Shown one piece after another: positions 55,233-61,500 of a stretch of DNA of 64,000 nucleotides (positions are counted from its first letter, which is position 1; each line of letters starts with the position of its first letter). The notes beneath the pieces are model-generated. The model worked only from the letters and a program-made list of their open reading frames with translations, ran no database searches and was not told the origin of the DNA. Source of the stretch: Sinotaia quadrata. Its lineage: Eukaryota > Mollusca > Gastropoda > Architaenioglossa > Viviparidae. The position numbers and the translations under genes were made by a program. Location of the stretch: positions 67,720,891-67,784,890 of the forward strand of contig CM054179.1 of the NCBI GenBank assembly GCA_028829895.1, written 5' to 3'.

Positions 55233-56146
55233 CGTGTAGACTTATATCCATACGTGTATGCCAGAGTAACGTGGATTTAGATTTGATCCACCTGCACCAA
55301 AATGCAAAAATCTGTCAACTTTCATCAAATGCATAGAATCTGGAATTCAAGTACTGACATTTTCAACAATAATGTAAAAAAAAATTCTTCACTTATCATT
55401 TAATTTGTTTGTATGTCAGGAAAACATTAAATTGCACAGTTATTTCCATTTTAAATTAATATTTTTAATATTGGTTAAATTGTAATAAGTATAAAGATTG
55501 TTCTCGACACTTACTGTTCGGCTTGTTGGGCAATAGAGTAGCCTCGCAACCGATGGAAATAAGAAAATTTGGTTCCGTTCTCCAGTCCTCTGAAGTAAAC
55601 AAAGTACATTAAAAATAACCATCTTTAGTTTTGTTTCTTCTGTTTAAAACACTAGCAAATTATATTGTTACACACTTGCGCGCACCAAACATAACCATTT
55701 GTGATTTAAAAGATGAATAAAACCCAAATTTGGACATTAGACTTATATCAAGCATAACCATTCTTTAAAGCGCCCCCATCTAACAAAATCTTTCATAGGT
55801 TTAAGTCAATACCTGGCAAAGGGAATGTATTTCATTCTCTTTTACAGTTATATAAACCTTAAGACTTCAGCAAAACCATCATACAGAAAACAACAGACTT
55901 CCGGAACAGCACGCAGTGACAAAAAACAGAATTAAGCAAATTAGAAGAACAATAAAGACATCTGTCTAAATGACCTAAGTAAATGATTAACATAATTATA
56001 AATAAAATAATCCACTCCAATAAATACAGTATAAATATAATCGTTTTTCTCTAACAAGTTTACCTGAGTTTGACGAAATTTTTAACATTCGGATCCCAAA
56101 TGTACTTTATTTTTTTCGACATGAACCAGCGAGACTGTCGATTTGT
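26610..56146 (-). CDS. ATP13A2-like: ATP13A2-like P5B ATPase, copy A (27 exons in window, 5' end outside)
   Basis: Multi-pass P-type ATPase; in animals the ATP13A2 branch exports spermine and spermidine from late endosomes and lysosomes. Twenty-seven exons join with matching phases into 3327 nt (1109 codons with stop). Catalytic landmarks in order: LTGES (actuator loop, split between two exons), PPALPAA (M4, P5B-type), DKTGTLT (phosphorylated Asp, about residue 363 of the visible part, with an intron between DK and TGT), VKGSPE (nucleotide binding), VTGDN, and [11 protein letters not shown] (hinge). Six further membrane segments follow the hinge. Motifs such as SVLILY, DLFITTT, MSRT-like SRTAP, QPWFVP and FSKGAPFR resemble human ATP13A2 more than ATP13A3 as I remember them. 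About 150-180 N-terminal residues are missing; they should be encoded right of 64 kb, beyond the LTR element in the upstream intron. No frameshift or missing key residue was seen, so the copy looks functional. Family assignment is firm; the ATP13A2 subtype is likely. Confidence 0.93.
26800..27080. repeat. degenerate ~38-bp tandem repeat in last intron of copy A
   Basis: Units with CAGGTAAATTAATTTA..TCAT and CGTGT(C/G)AA.AGCA. Confidence 0.65.
27526..27738 (-). CDS. copy A exon 32: cytosolic tail
   Basis: 213 nt. Contains [19 protein letters not shown] then NWPP, matching the ...E.PWPP tail of ATP13A2/3. Acceptor AATACAG, itself duplicated upstream; donor GTAAGT. Confidence 0.88.
27722..27890. 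repeat. tandem duplication spanning the exon 32 acceptor
   Basis: CCATAATAAACATCTGTA recurs 49 bp apart (27726 and 27775), with a weaker third copy near 27,866. On the minus strand this is TACAG-ATGTTTATTATGG, i.e. acceptor plus exon start. Confidence 0.85.
27936..28112. repeat. (CA)n and (TA)n microsatellites
   Basis: CA run 27936-27999, TA run 28075-28112. Confidence 0.97.
28137..28218. repeat. direct duplication, ~47-bp unit, two copies
   Basis: ATTATTTTATTATAAGGGTA then ATGATCTTAATAGATCG occurs twice. Confidence 0.9.
28870..29075. repeat. minisatellite, ~53-bp unit, about 4 copies
   Basis: Unit contains TATACTTTGTTACATATTTA and TTGTATCCTTACA. Confidence 0.9.
29103..29186 (-). CDS. copy A exon 31: M10
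   Basis: 84 nt, phase 0 to 0. Reads [20 protein letters not shown] (human [20 protein letters not shown]). Acceptor GTTGCAG, donor GTCAGG. Confidence 0.9.
29380..29550. repeat. direct duplication, ~85-bp unit, two copies
   Basis: AACATATTTTT.TCACACGAAAA ... CAGCGATCTCTAAACAGTTA occurs twice. Confidence 0.9.
29680..30045. repeat. minisatellite, ~35-bp unit, about 9 copies, carrying the exon 30 donor
   Basis: Units read on the minus strand AGCAAATCTGCTTGTGGTAT, the same as the end of exon 30 (AAAGCTGCTTGTG) plus GTATGTGTAC. Confidence 0.9.
30013..30101 (-). CDS. copy A exon 30: M9
   Basis: 89 nt. Hydrophobic [20 protein letters not shown], then EPVAKLLV. Donor GTG-GTATGT also occurs in the tandem units that follow. 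Confidence 0.85.
30526..30600. repeat. GATT and GA microsatellites
   Basis: (GATT)n 30526-30552, then (GA)n. Confidence 0.95.
30866..31055. repeat. minisatellite, ~62-bp unit, 3 copies
   Basis: AGAATGTGACGTTACCTCGA and TCTCACTTCTATCAGTGAAG in each, nearly identical. Confidence 0.93.
31100..31990. other. no exon seen in intron 29
   Basis: Small duplications (TTTTCAAATACTC.CTTATAAAT twice near 31,470-31,545). A 97-codon plus frame at 31,621 has no recognisable domain. Confidence 0.45.
32003..32148 (-). CDS. copy A exon 29: M8
   Basis: 146 nt. Reads [20 protein letters not shown], then [18 protein letters not shown], strongly ATP13A2-like. Acceptor TTGCAG, donor GTAAGT. Confidence 0.95.
32162..32400. 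repeat. tandem repeat, ~20-40-bp unit
   Basis: GAAGACGAGTAAGCAACA units and variants. Confidence 0.85.
32466..32545. repeat. tandem duplication spanning the exon 28 donor
   Basis: AGTAAGATGAAACTTACCAT then GG.TGTTGTC occurs twice, about 48 bp apart; minus strand ACAACAGCCATG-GTAAGTTTC, exon end plus donor. Confidence 0.9.
32526..32676 (-). CDS. copy A exon 28: M7
   Basis: 151 nt. Reads [11 protein letters not shown], a proline-rich turn, then a membrane helix ending RQQPW. Acceptor TTGTCAG, donor GTAAGT, which is duplicated once just downstream. Confidence 0.92.
32845..33130. repeat. minisatellite, 27-bp unit, about 10 copies
   Basis: ACTAGTTGACGAAAGATTAA plus AAAATAA. 27 bp is nine codons, so long frames here are spurious. 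Confidence 0.95.
33440..33780. repeat. degenerate tandem repeat
   Basis: Diverged units of CAGACAG.TAATTCAGTAAA and GAATGA.CAGA. Confidence 0.7.
34080..34490. repeat. degenerate tandem repeat related to the exon 27 donor
   Basis: Diverged copies of AACTTACACGTGATG..AAGCGT...GGTAAT (exon 27 end plus donor on the minus strand), such as AACGTACATTTGATGGAAAG. Confidence 0.65.
34487..34559 (-). CDS. copy A exon 27: M6
   Basis: 73 nt. Reads [18 protein letters not shown] (human ATP13A2: LGDLQFLAIDLVITTT). Acceptor GTTCACAG, donor GTAAGT. Confidence 0.92.
34962..35300. repeat. minisatellite, 45-bp unit, 7 copies
   Basis: Unit contains ACACATACCCATTACAGGTT and GAGGTATACACAATACATGA. The minus-strand core TGTAATGGGTATGTGT resembles the exon 26 donor TTTACTGG-GTATGTGT. 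Confidence 0.95.
35360..35585. repeat. 24-bp tandem repeat carrying the exon 26 donor
   Basis: GGATGAGGACACATACCCAG units; GT dinucleotides at 35565, 35541, 35517 and 35493 (minus strand), exactly 24 nt apart. Confidence 0.92.
35566..35662 (-). CDS. copy A exon 26: M5
   Basis: 97 nt. Reads [20 protein letters not shown] and ends SVLILYW. The donor TGG-GTATGT is followed by three in-frame copies at 24-nt spacing. Confidence 0.94.
35745..36235. repeat. minisatellite, ~41-bp unit, about 11 copies
   Basis: Units of AATATATTTAATAC.AGCAGC and AATCGTGTATTTAA, moderately diverged. Confidence 0.9.
36352..36504 (-). CDS. copy A exon 25: hinge GDGAND
   Basis: 153 nt. Contains [20 protein letters not shown] (Mg-binding hinge) and [14 protein letters not shown]. 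Acceptor TTTAACAG, donor GTGTGT. Confidence 0.96.
36575..36655. repeat. 22-bp tandem repeat, ~3 copies
   Basis: TAGTAAATGTCAACAAATAT units. Confidence 0.85.
37064..37143 (-). CDS. copy A exon 24
   Basis: 80 nt. Reads [20 protein letters not shown], the P-domain ARM.P.QK motif. Acceptor directly downstream (minus strand) of a TCA/TGA trinucleotide run. Donor GTCAGT. Confidence 0.93.
37144..37560. repeat. TCA/CAT trinucleotide tract and degenerate continuation
   Basis: (ATC)n from 37150 to about 37215, then interrupted CATCATCAC blocks to 37.5 kb. Confidence 0.85.
37870..38120. repeat. degenerate CA/TGACAACATG repeat
   Basis: Short imperfect units of ACATGACA(A/T)CATG. Confidence 0.7.
38184..38300 (-). 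CDS. copy A exon 23
   Basis: 117 nt, phase 0 to 0. Contains [16 protein letters not shown] and ends DLLTK. The acceptor TGTCATAG was chosen over a closer AG because it keeps phase. Donor GTCAGC. Confidence 0.85.
38699..38865 (-). CDS. copy A exon 22: TGDN motif
   Basis: 167 nt. Completes [18 protein letters not shown], then [10 protein letters not shown]. Acceptor CCTGCAG, donor GTGAGT. Confidence 0.94.
38900..40290. other. intron with decayed transposon-like remnant
   Basis: 39,267-39,560 reads as a broken plus-strand frame with two stops (pieces [20 protein letters not shown] and [15 protein letters not shown]). 39,880-40,113 has a minus frame with [20 protein letters not shown]. Neither is recognised; probably old mobile-element debris. 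Confidence 0.4.
40305..40429 (-). CDS. copy A exon 21
   Basis: 125 nt. Reads [20 protein letters not shown] and ends RIRTIMVTG with the next exon. Acceptor TCTGGCAG chosen because it keeps phase; a second AG seven bases downstream would not. Donor GTGGGT. Confidence 0.92.
41129..41249 (-). CDS. copy A exon 20
   Basis: 121 nt. Contains [20 protein letters not shown]. Acceptor TTCCAG, donor GTGCAT. Phase 1 in, 2 out. Confidence 0.92.
41567..41615. repeat. (TG)n microsatellite
   Basis: Alternating TG with one TATG interruption. Confidence 0.95.
41993..42149 (-). CDS. copy A exon 19: nucleotide-binding domain
   Basis: 157 nt. Contains [18 protein letters not shown] and [10 protein letters not shown] (KGAPE-type motif). 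Acceptor TTTTCAG, donor GTCAGT. Confidence 0.95.
42230..42790. repeat. minisatellite, ~63-bp unit with shorter derivatives
   Basis: Units of GACCATTGATTTGTGTAAAG and GAATTGTCTCACTGAGGA (four near-identical, 42,405-42,660) with ~20-bp GACTTGTGTAAAGG derivatives on both sides. Confidence 0.9.
42802..42906 (-). CDS. copy A exon 18
   Basis: 105 nt, phase 0 to 0. Acidic start ([10 protein letters not shown]) then [12 protein letters not shown], matching the IMPTVVRPP region of P5B proteins. Acceptor TTTTTCAG, donor GTAATG. Confidence 0.88.
43365..43509 (-). CDS. copy A exon 17: nucleotide-binding domain
   Basis: 145 nt. Contains [12 protein letters not shown] and GDPLDLIMF, conserved in P5B ATPases. 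Acceptor TGTACAG, donor GTAGGT. Confidence 0.93.
43530..43920. repeat. degenerate tandem repeat and (ATCT)n
   Basis: Diverged CTAATGTAGGCTACA units, ending in (ATCT)n at 43893-43918. Confidence 0.75.
43920..45065. other. intron stretch with an unidentified GC-richer patch
   Basis: 44,450-44,690 is GC-richer and has a 65-codon plus frame ([20 protein letters not shown]...). No match recognised; may be a transposon fragment. The rest is AT-rich with nothing evident. Confidence 0.35.
45072..45133 (-). CDS. copy A exon 16: TGTLT
   Basis: 62 nt. Completes [18 protein letters not shown]. The intron falls between DK and TGT. Acceptor ATGGCAG, donor GTGAGT. Confidence 0.94.
45380..45870. repeat. 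degenerate tandem repeat, ~40-60-bp unit
   Basis: Units with CACATATACCCAAGTCTTAG and GCTCTCTAA.TGATC, decaying to TCTAAGTC words through 46.1 kb. Confidence 0.75.
46425..46640. repeat. minisatellite, 27-bp unit, 8 copies
   Basis: TATAGTGGGCTACAAGAAAA plus CGACTTTG, virtually identical copies, so recently expanded. Confidence 0.97.
46855..47058 (-). CDS. copy A exon 15: M4 and start of P domain
   Basis: 204 nt, phase 0 to 0. Contains [19 protein letters not shown] (M4 with the P5B PPALP motif), [11 protein letters not shown] and ends VCFDK, the phosphorylated aspartate followed by Lys. Donor GTCAGG. Confidence 0.95.
47500..47889. repeat. tandem repeat, ~43-47-bp unit, carrying the exon 14 donor
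   Basis: Units read on the minus strand ACCATTACCTCATG-GTAGGA; exon 14 ends ACCATCTACCTCATG-GTAAGA. Four to six units with GT positions near 47889, 47842 and 47799, and an older copy near 47,715. Confidence 0.92.
47890..48035 (-). CDS. copy A exon 14: M3 segment
   Basis: 146 nt. Reads [19 protein letters not shown], then a hydrophobic helix ending FVYTIYLM. The donor ATG-GTAAGA is duplicated several times downstream. Confidence 0.93.
48389..48568 (-). CDS. copy A exon 13: TGES loop and end of actuator
   Basis: 180 nt. Begins with the rest of (TG)ESVPITKT, the dephosphorylation loop, and ends [15 protein letters not shown]...VVLRT. Acceptor TGTTCAG, donor GTATGT. Confidence 0.93.
49240..50035. 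repeat. minisatellite, 28-bp unit, carrying the exon 12 donor
   Basis: ACCCGTTAGCATACCAACAC plus TAAAACCT. About 17 tight copies (49,570-50,035) and older variants to 49,240. Minus strand CGG-GTAGGTTTTAG matches the true donor. Confidence 0.96.
50031..50162 (-). CDS. copy A exon 12: actuator domain
   Basis: 132 nt. Contains [19 protein letters not shown] and NESMLT; the following exon completes TGES. The donor CGG-GTAGGT is the first unit of a 28-bp minisatellite (49.2-50.03 kb). Acceptor GGTTTCAG. Confidence 0.93.
50165..50535. repeat. tandem repeat, ~62-bp unit, about 6 copies
   Basis: Units with GCTAACGAGGCAGCACTGAT and TTGGTCAA.GA.AAAGC.TAC. Confidence 0.88.
50841..50907 (-). CDS. copy A exon 11: start of actuator domain
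   Basis: 67 nt, phase 0 to 1. Reads [17 protein letters not shown] (human MRVCVCR region). The acceptor CCAG-TTTCAAC is also present in the tandem units that fill the upstream intron. Donor GTGAGT. Confidence 0.82.
50908..51430. repeat. tandem repeat, ~35-bp unit, carrying the exon 11 acceptor
   Basis: Units TTGAAACTGAATATACGTCA plus CTTAATGAATGTAAA; exon 11 begins at GTTGAAACTGGA (minus CCAG-TTTCAAC). Twelve or more copies, progressively diverged away from the exon. Confidence 0.9.
51695..51905. repeat. tandem repeat, 27-33-bp unit
   Basis: ATTACAACTGATATACACGT plus CACATAATTATACCAA, about 6 copies. Confidence 0.92.
51907..52448. repeat. dispersed repeat, copy 2, with internal tandem expansion
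   Basis: Homologous to 430-768. The tail segment (AATTAAGTCTAGAAATAGGG...) is expanded to about four 74-bp units at 52172-52445. Confidence 0.8.
53035..53169 (-). CDS. copy A exon 10: M1-M2 membrane segments
   Basis: 135 nt, phase 0 to 0. Starts [16 protein letters not shown] and continues through a second hydrophobic stretch to WETRK. Acceptor GATTGCAG, donor GTAAAG. Confidence 0.93.
53385..53690. repeat. minisatellite, 36-bp unit, about 8 copies
   Basis: ACAGCACATCCACTTACTAA plus CAACACAACTCGTAAA. Confidence 0.95.
53947..54010. repeat. dispersed repeat, fragment (copy 3)
   Basis: Tail only: TTTATATAACAATTAAATCT..., ending TTTACTCCGCCACA, as in 430-768. Confidence 0.6.
54400..54690. repeat. 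tandem repeat, ~26-bp unit, about 10 copies
   Basis: AACCAAACAAAACCAAA.CAAAATAATC units. Confidence 0.93.
54837..54906 (-). CDS. copy A exon 9
   Basis: 70 nt. Reads [19 protein letters not shown]. Acceptor ACTCCAG, donor GTGAGT. P5-conserved YG.N.I.V motif before M1. Confidence 0.92.
55168..55230. repeat. (TG)n microsatellite
   Basis: About 30 TG units. Confidence 0.97.
55515..55589 (-). CDS. copy A exon 8
   Basis: 75 nt. Reads [16 protein letters not shown]. Acceptor TACTTCAG, donor GTAAGT. About 60 percent identical in protein to copy B exon 8. Confidence 0.92.
56064..56146 (-). CDS. copy A exon 7
   Basis: 83 nt, phase 0 to 2. Reads [16 protein letters not shown]. Acceptor AATTTCAG, donor GTAAAC. 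First copy A exon in the window; the LTR element starts 244 nt upstream of it. Confidence 0.92.
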
Positions 56147-56214
56147 CTGAAATTTTGGAAAAAATTAAATACGTTATTAAATACACGGGTACAACGGGTA
56201 TGATCAAATACTTG

Positions 56215-56389
56215 ATTAACAGTGAAAGTGACCATCAACAACGGTATTCGGAATGATCAGATTGTTTGTCAAAATGAACTTTACGTTTATTTGGAATGAT
56301 CAGGCAGTTTGTCAAAATGAACTTTACGTTTATTCGGAATGATCAGGTTGTTTGTCAAAATGAACTTTACGTTTATTCGGAATGATCAG
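56215..56389. repeat. minisatellite, ~53-bp unit, cut by the LTR element
   Basis: CGGAATGATCAG.TTGTTTGTC and AAAATGAACTTTACGTTTAT, about 3.3 copies; the plus-strand LTR element starts inside the last unit. Confidence 0.9.
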
Positions 56390-57936
56390 TGTCACAAGTC
56401 TGATAAAAATGTCCGACCTGATGACCCACATTGCCTTGTTTACTTCAAATTCGAATATTTGAAACCCTTGGCCCTTTGTTCAAAGCTTCCTTTTTCTAGG
56501 TGCTTCTAGAACAGGTCAAGATGTTATGTAACTTTAGGACCATTGTCCAGTTCTCGAACCAACCACATGCTTTGCGAACAGTCACGTGATACGCAATATA
56601 CCTTTCTATATATGTACCTACACGCTTCCGCTCCCTCACTTCGAGCACACTTTAGCTAATTCCATCAGCTTACTCGGGTCGTAGAGGCAGCCGGCGCCAT
56701 AGAGAATCAAGGTACCCTTCGACTTCTCTCAAAGGTATCATTTTATTTAATAGTATTTGCCTATGTATTGTTTAAGTATGTATTTGTGCTATGTATTATA
56801 TGATTTCCATATACACTTGAGCATGGTTCAGAGAAATAGCTGAAAACCTATATGTTACGGAATATAAATTTATTGTAACCATTTTTCCATTTCTGTACTT
56901 TAATTTATATTGTTTTAATTCACTAAGAGCCAGAATGCTGCGCTCGATATGAATTCTTCATGTAATTCAATTATTGCGTGTAATTTTAATTGTAAATTGT
57001 GAAGCGCTCTGTCGGTTTGAATTACCTCTTTGTATGAACATTAATTTAACGTTGTATCTATTTTATTGCTTCATACGTCATGACTGTTAAATGGAACACA
57101 TGTGAGACGATTATATTTTTCTAAAATCTAATTGTAAGCGACGCGAGGTCGAAACTCTTTGTTCAGCGCATTTAATTGAGCCATGCCTAGGTAGGACCTG
57201 TTAGGTTGAGAATTATATCCAAACACGTTGCATCCACAGGTCGGCTCATGGTTCATGTTTCACCATGCCTCACCTGCACTAGCTTATTGGTATAAGCGTG
57301 TCGAAATCCACTCTGAGGGCCATGCTGCAAAAATTCCAGTTCCTAGCCACTAACAAAGGGACATCATTCCTTATGCACCACGTGTGTCGTTAAAGGGGGA
57401 CTGAGGGAACGAACCGGCATGACTGAGTGTTGAGACCAAGGATACAAGAATAGAGCTAAGTGCAAGATCAAGTGTACAGATCTCAAAGGAACACTTTTCT
57501 GGCAATTTAGATTGACAAAATCAGGCATAGGCGCGTAAAGACAGAGTGAAGACTATTCGCGTTGCATTCGATTTATTGTTAATTTGTTAAACCTTATTAA
57601 ATCTTATTTTCTTTGTTAATACCTCTTAGTAGTTGATTTCTATGCACAATAGACCAATTAGATTAATTCTTAGATTTGAATGGGGGCGGATGAGCAGAAA
57701 GATTGATGACGAGTGCATATTAATTTAGAGGGATTTAACTGTTTTCAAATCTAGCTAAAAGTTCGCAGTTTATTAGTCTGTAAATTTGTCGTCTGAACTA
57801 CAAGACGCACTTTTAATTAGTCAGATAATAAATTGAGCAACCAGTCTGCGTAGAATATGAGAGGAAGAATTAATTATATTTAAAGTCTTTTAATTATTCT
57901 AAGCAGGGTCTTTAAATAAATACTGGAAACGTAACA
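56390..57936 (+). repeat. 5' LTR of the autonomous element
   Basis: 1547 bp, TGTCACAAGT...GTAACA. Contains GTCACGTGAT at 56581-56590, a TATATATG candidate TATA box at 56607 and AATAAA at 57915-57920. Diverged from the LTR at 17.5/23.5 kb but alignable in parts, with a matching 3' end. Confidence 0.95.
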
Positions 57937-57940
57937 AGTG

Positions 57941-57957
57941 TGGGTCGTCGCGGGATT
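57941..57957 (+). other. candidate primer-binding site
   Basis: TGGGTCGTCGCGGGATT, four bases after the LTR. Its complement ends CCA and starts AATCCC. tRNA not identified. Confidence 0.5.
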
Positions 57958-58555
57958 GATATGTATTAAATTGTAAATTGTAACATTTTTATACATAGGG
58001 CGCATCATAACCTAGAAACGAACGAACGAACAGAATTGCCAATTGTTCTTTTGATTTTTGTATCACTGATTTTCTTTGCTTTTGTTGTGACATGTGCATG
58101 TATTCTTTTGCAGAGTAGCGTGCATGTTAGTTAATGTTGATATATTTAAGCGTAGTTAAATATGTCATGTTAGCTATTGAATGATTTATTTAGTATTGTG
58201 TTACTGAGTACTTCATTGTGAGGAGTCGAAGGTTATACCGCCAGCTAGGAGAGTTATCGGTAGTAACAGACTTCGGACTATTATATTTAGGGTGCTAGAT
58301 ATAATGTGTAATGTTGTATGGTAGGAGCCGTGACATTACGAAAGTCTTGGAACAGCGGACACTGTGACAAGCAGGTGAAACGTGTAAAGAGTTAACGCGT
58401 AATTTATTTCGGAAGGTGTTCTGAATAAATTAAATAATTTTTGTAAGGTCGTAGCCTAAAAGTTATTTTCGGGATAAGCGGAGTTATCGCCGACGGTTAA
58501 AACACACAATTCACGAGATACATTGTTATTGTAGCCAGCGCGCTAAGACAGTAAA

Positions 58556-61500
58556 ATGGATCGCAAACAGGTTATCGAAGACCTGAAAGAAGCCGGTATC
58601 ATGATAGGATATCAGGGTGACGAACTGACTAGCTACATTAAAACTGAGCTAGAGAAAGCGGAAAAAGCAGAAAAGGAGAGACAAGAGATAGAAAGGGAAG
58701 AACGGTTAGCTGCCCGCGAAGCTAAGAAGTTAGAGGCTGAAAGACTAGCTGAAACCGAGGCTAAACGCATCGCAGCGGACACAGAAGCAAAACGCATCGC
58801 AGCCAATGCAGACACGGAAGCCAAACGCATCGCCGCAGACGCGGAAATAAAACGGTTAGAATGGGAAGTAAAGAAACTAGAAGTTACCAATCCAAACCGT
58901 GACCGCAGAAGCAGTGGTGATTCGCGTTCTAGCGATGGAAATAATCACAGTAGAATTGAAAATATCATTCCAAAGATAAATATGGTCCCATTTGATGAGA
59001 ACAAAGATCAAATAGACGCGTATTTAAAAACGTTTGAAAAGTTAGCCAGAGCAACAAACATTCCAGCGGAACATTGGGCGATAAATTTATCGGGGTTATT
59101 GCAGGGCAGTGCGAAAAACGAGTTCAATAAGCTTAGCGATTCTGAGTCAGATAATTACGACACAGTCAAGGCCGCATTATTGAAACGTTACAAACTCACA
59201 GCAGATACATACCGACGTAAGTTTAAACAGGCCACTAAAGCCAGTTCAGAGACGCACGCACAGTACATACGACGCGTAGCTGACTTGTTCCAAAGATGGA
59301 TAGATCTAGCCGAAACTCCACAGACGTACGCAGGTCTTAGGGATGAAATGATAAAAGACCACATTCTCGGGTCATACAAATCAGATCTACTGATTCACTT
59401 AGCAATAAGGGAAAAATCTACGCTAGAGGAGATAGGCAACGCCGCCGATCGCTTTGATGACGCACATTCTCAATTCTCGAACGCACACGCGAACAACAAG
59501 TCTCGACCGAACGAACCGCAGACTCGAAAGGATAAGAAAAATGACGGGAAGGCACCTAGTGAGCGTGACGATAAAACATCTAAACCCGACACTAAAAACA
59601 AGTCCGACAAACAGAAAGATAAAAAGAATCTTGCATGTTACACTTGTGGTGATAGTGGCCATTTTTCACGAACATGTCCTGAAAAGAAAACAGCTAAAGT
59701 TTACGCAGTAGAAAGTCATACACCTAAAACAGAAAAGTCGAATCGAACACCAGTACAGGCAAACGGTCACGATACAATCGCTTTGCTTGATACAGGGTGT
59801 GAGCTGGACGCTATAGTAAATGCATCATTAGTTAACCGTACCGACTACACAGGGGAGACAATCTCTGTCACCTTTGCAAACGGCGAAAAAGACATTTTAC
59901 CAGTAGCTGAAGTCTCGATTGTTTCAGACTTTGTAGAAGGAACAGTCAAAGCGGCAGTTATGGAAAACTCACCGCATGACGTGATCCTTGGTTGCAAGTA
60001 TGTTTTGCCGTGCAAAAAACAAACTTCAATCGAACCACCACTGGTTAACGCTGTAACCAGAGCAGCGAGTAGTAAAGACAAATCTGTAACTGCACCGATG
60101 TCTGCCGCACCAGCCGTAGATAAAGCAACAGTTAGCGAGATTAAAATATTACAAGCTGAGGACGAAACACTAGACAAGTTACGCAGACGAGCTGTACTTG
60201 TTAGTGACGTCAACACTGACGATTCGAATAAGAAAGCGTGCATTATTCTGAAAAAGGGTTTATTGTACCGCTATTCGAAAGTGGGAGACGAATTTCGGAA
60301 ACAATTAGTCGTTCCACAAACCAAACGAAATGACGTATTACGATTAGGTCATGAGAGTCTTTTTGGTGCACACATGGGTGTACAAAAAACAACTAGTCGT
60401 ATTACAAGTGAGTTTTATTGGCCGGACATCATTGCCGATATCCGTAGATTCGTGTTAAGTTGCGACACATGCCAGAGAACACAGTCTAAAAATTCAATCA
60501 GACCCGCACCGTTAGGAGAGCCTGAACTGATCAGTGAACCCTACAAGCGCGTAGCATTGGATTTGATTGGGCCTATAATACCCACATCAACGAGAGGTAA
60601 TCGATACGTGCTGACCACTATTGATTACGCAACAAGATTCGCCGACGCAGTACCATTGAAAAATATTGATACTGAAACTGTCGCCGAAGCCCTTTTCGGT
60701 CTTTGGAGTCGTGTTGGAATTCCTACGGAAATTTTGACAGATCAGGGGAGTCAATTCATAGGCAACGTAATGAAGGAAGTAAATCGTTTACTTTCCATCA
60801 AACATCTTACTTGCACACCATACCACCCCCAGGCAAATGGTCTGATTGAAAAATACAATGGGACATTAAAAACAGCACTTAAAAAGCTCGCCACAGATAA
60901 ACCGAAAGACTGGGACAGATACATCCCTGCCCTACTATTTGCATATAGGGAGGTGCCACAATCTTCCACCGGGTTTTCACCATTTGAGCTACTTTACGGA
61001 CGTACTGTACGCGGACCGATGATGATTTTGAAGGCACTTTGGACTGATGAAAAGACAGATGACGAAGTTAAGACAACTTATACATACGTCACTGACTTAA
61101 GAAACCGTCTTGAAACTATAGGCAAGATAGCACGGGAAAACTTGACGATAGCTCAGTCTAGACAGGCAGAATATTACAATAAGCACACCAAACCTAGAGA
61201 ATTTGAAGTTAATGACAAAGTGTTACTGTTGCTTCCTGAAGCACATAACAAACTTCAGATGAAATGGAAGGGGCCCTTTGTAGTTACCGCCAAGCTAGGG
61301 GGACTGAACTATAAGGTGCAGACAGGAAAGAGAGAGAAAATCTTTCATGTTAACCTACTCAAAAAGTACATAAGCCGTGAGGATCAAACCACTCAAGCTG
61401 ATTTTGTCGTAGCGACGATAGTTACAGAAGACGAGGGGGAGACTGATTGCGTCACTGGTACTTTACCAAACTGTCCTCTACAGACGGACGAAACTGTCAA

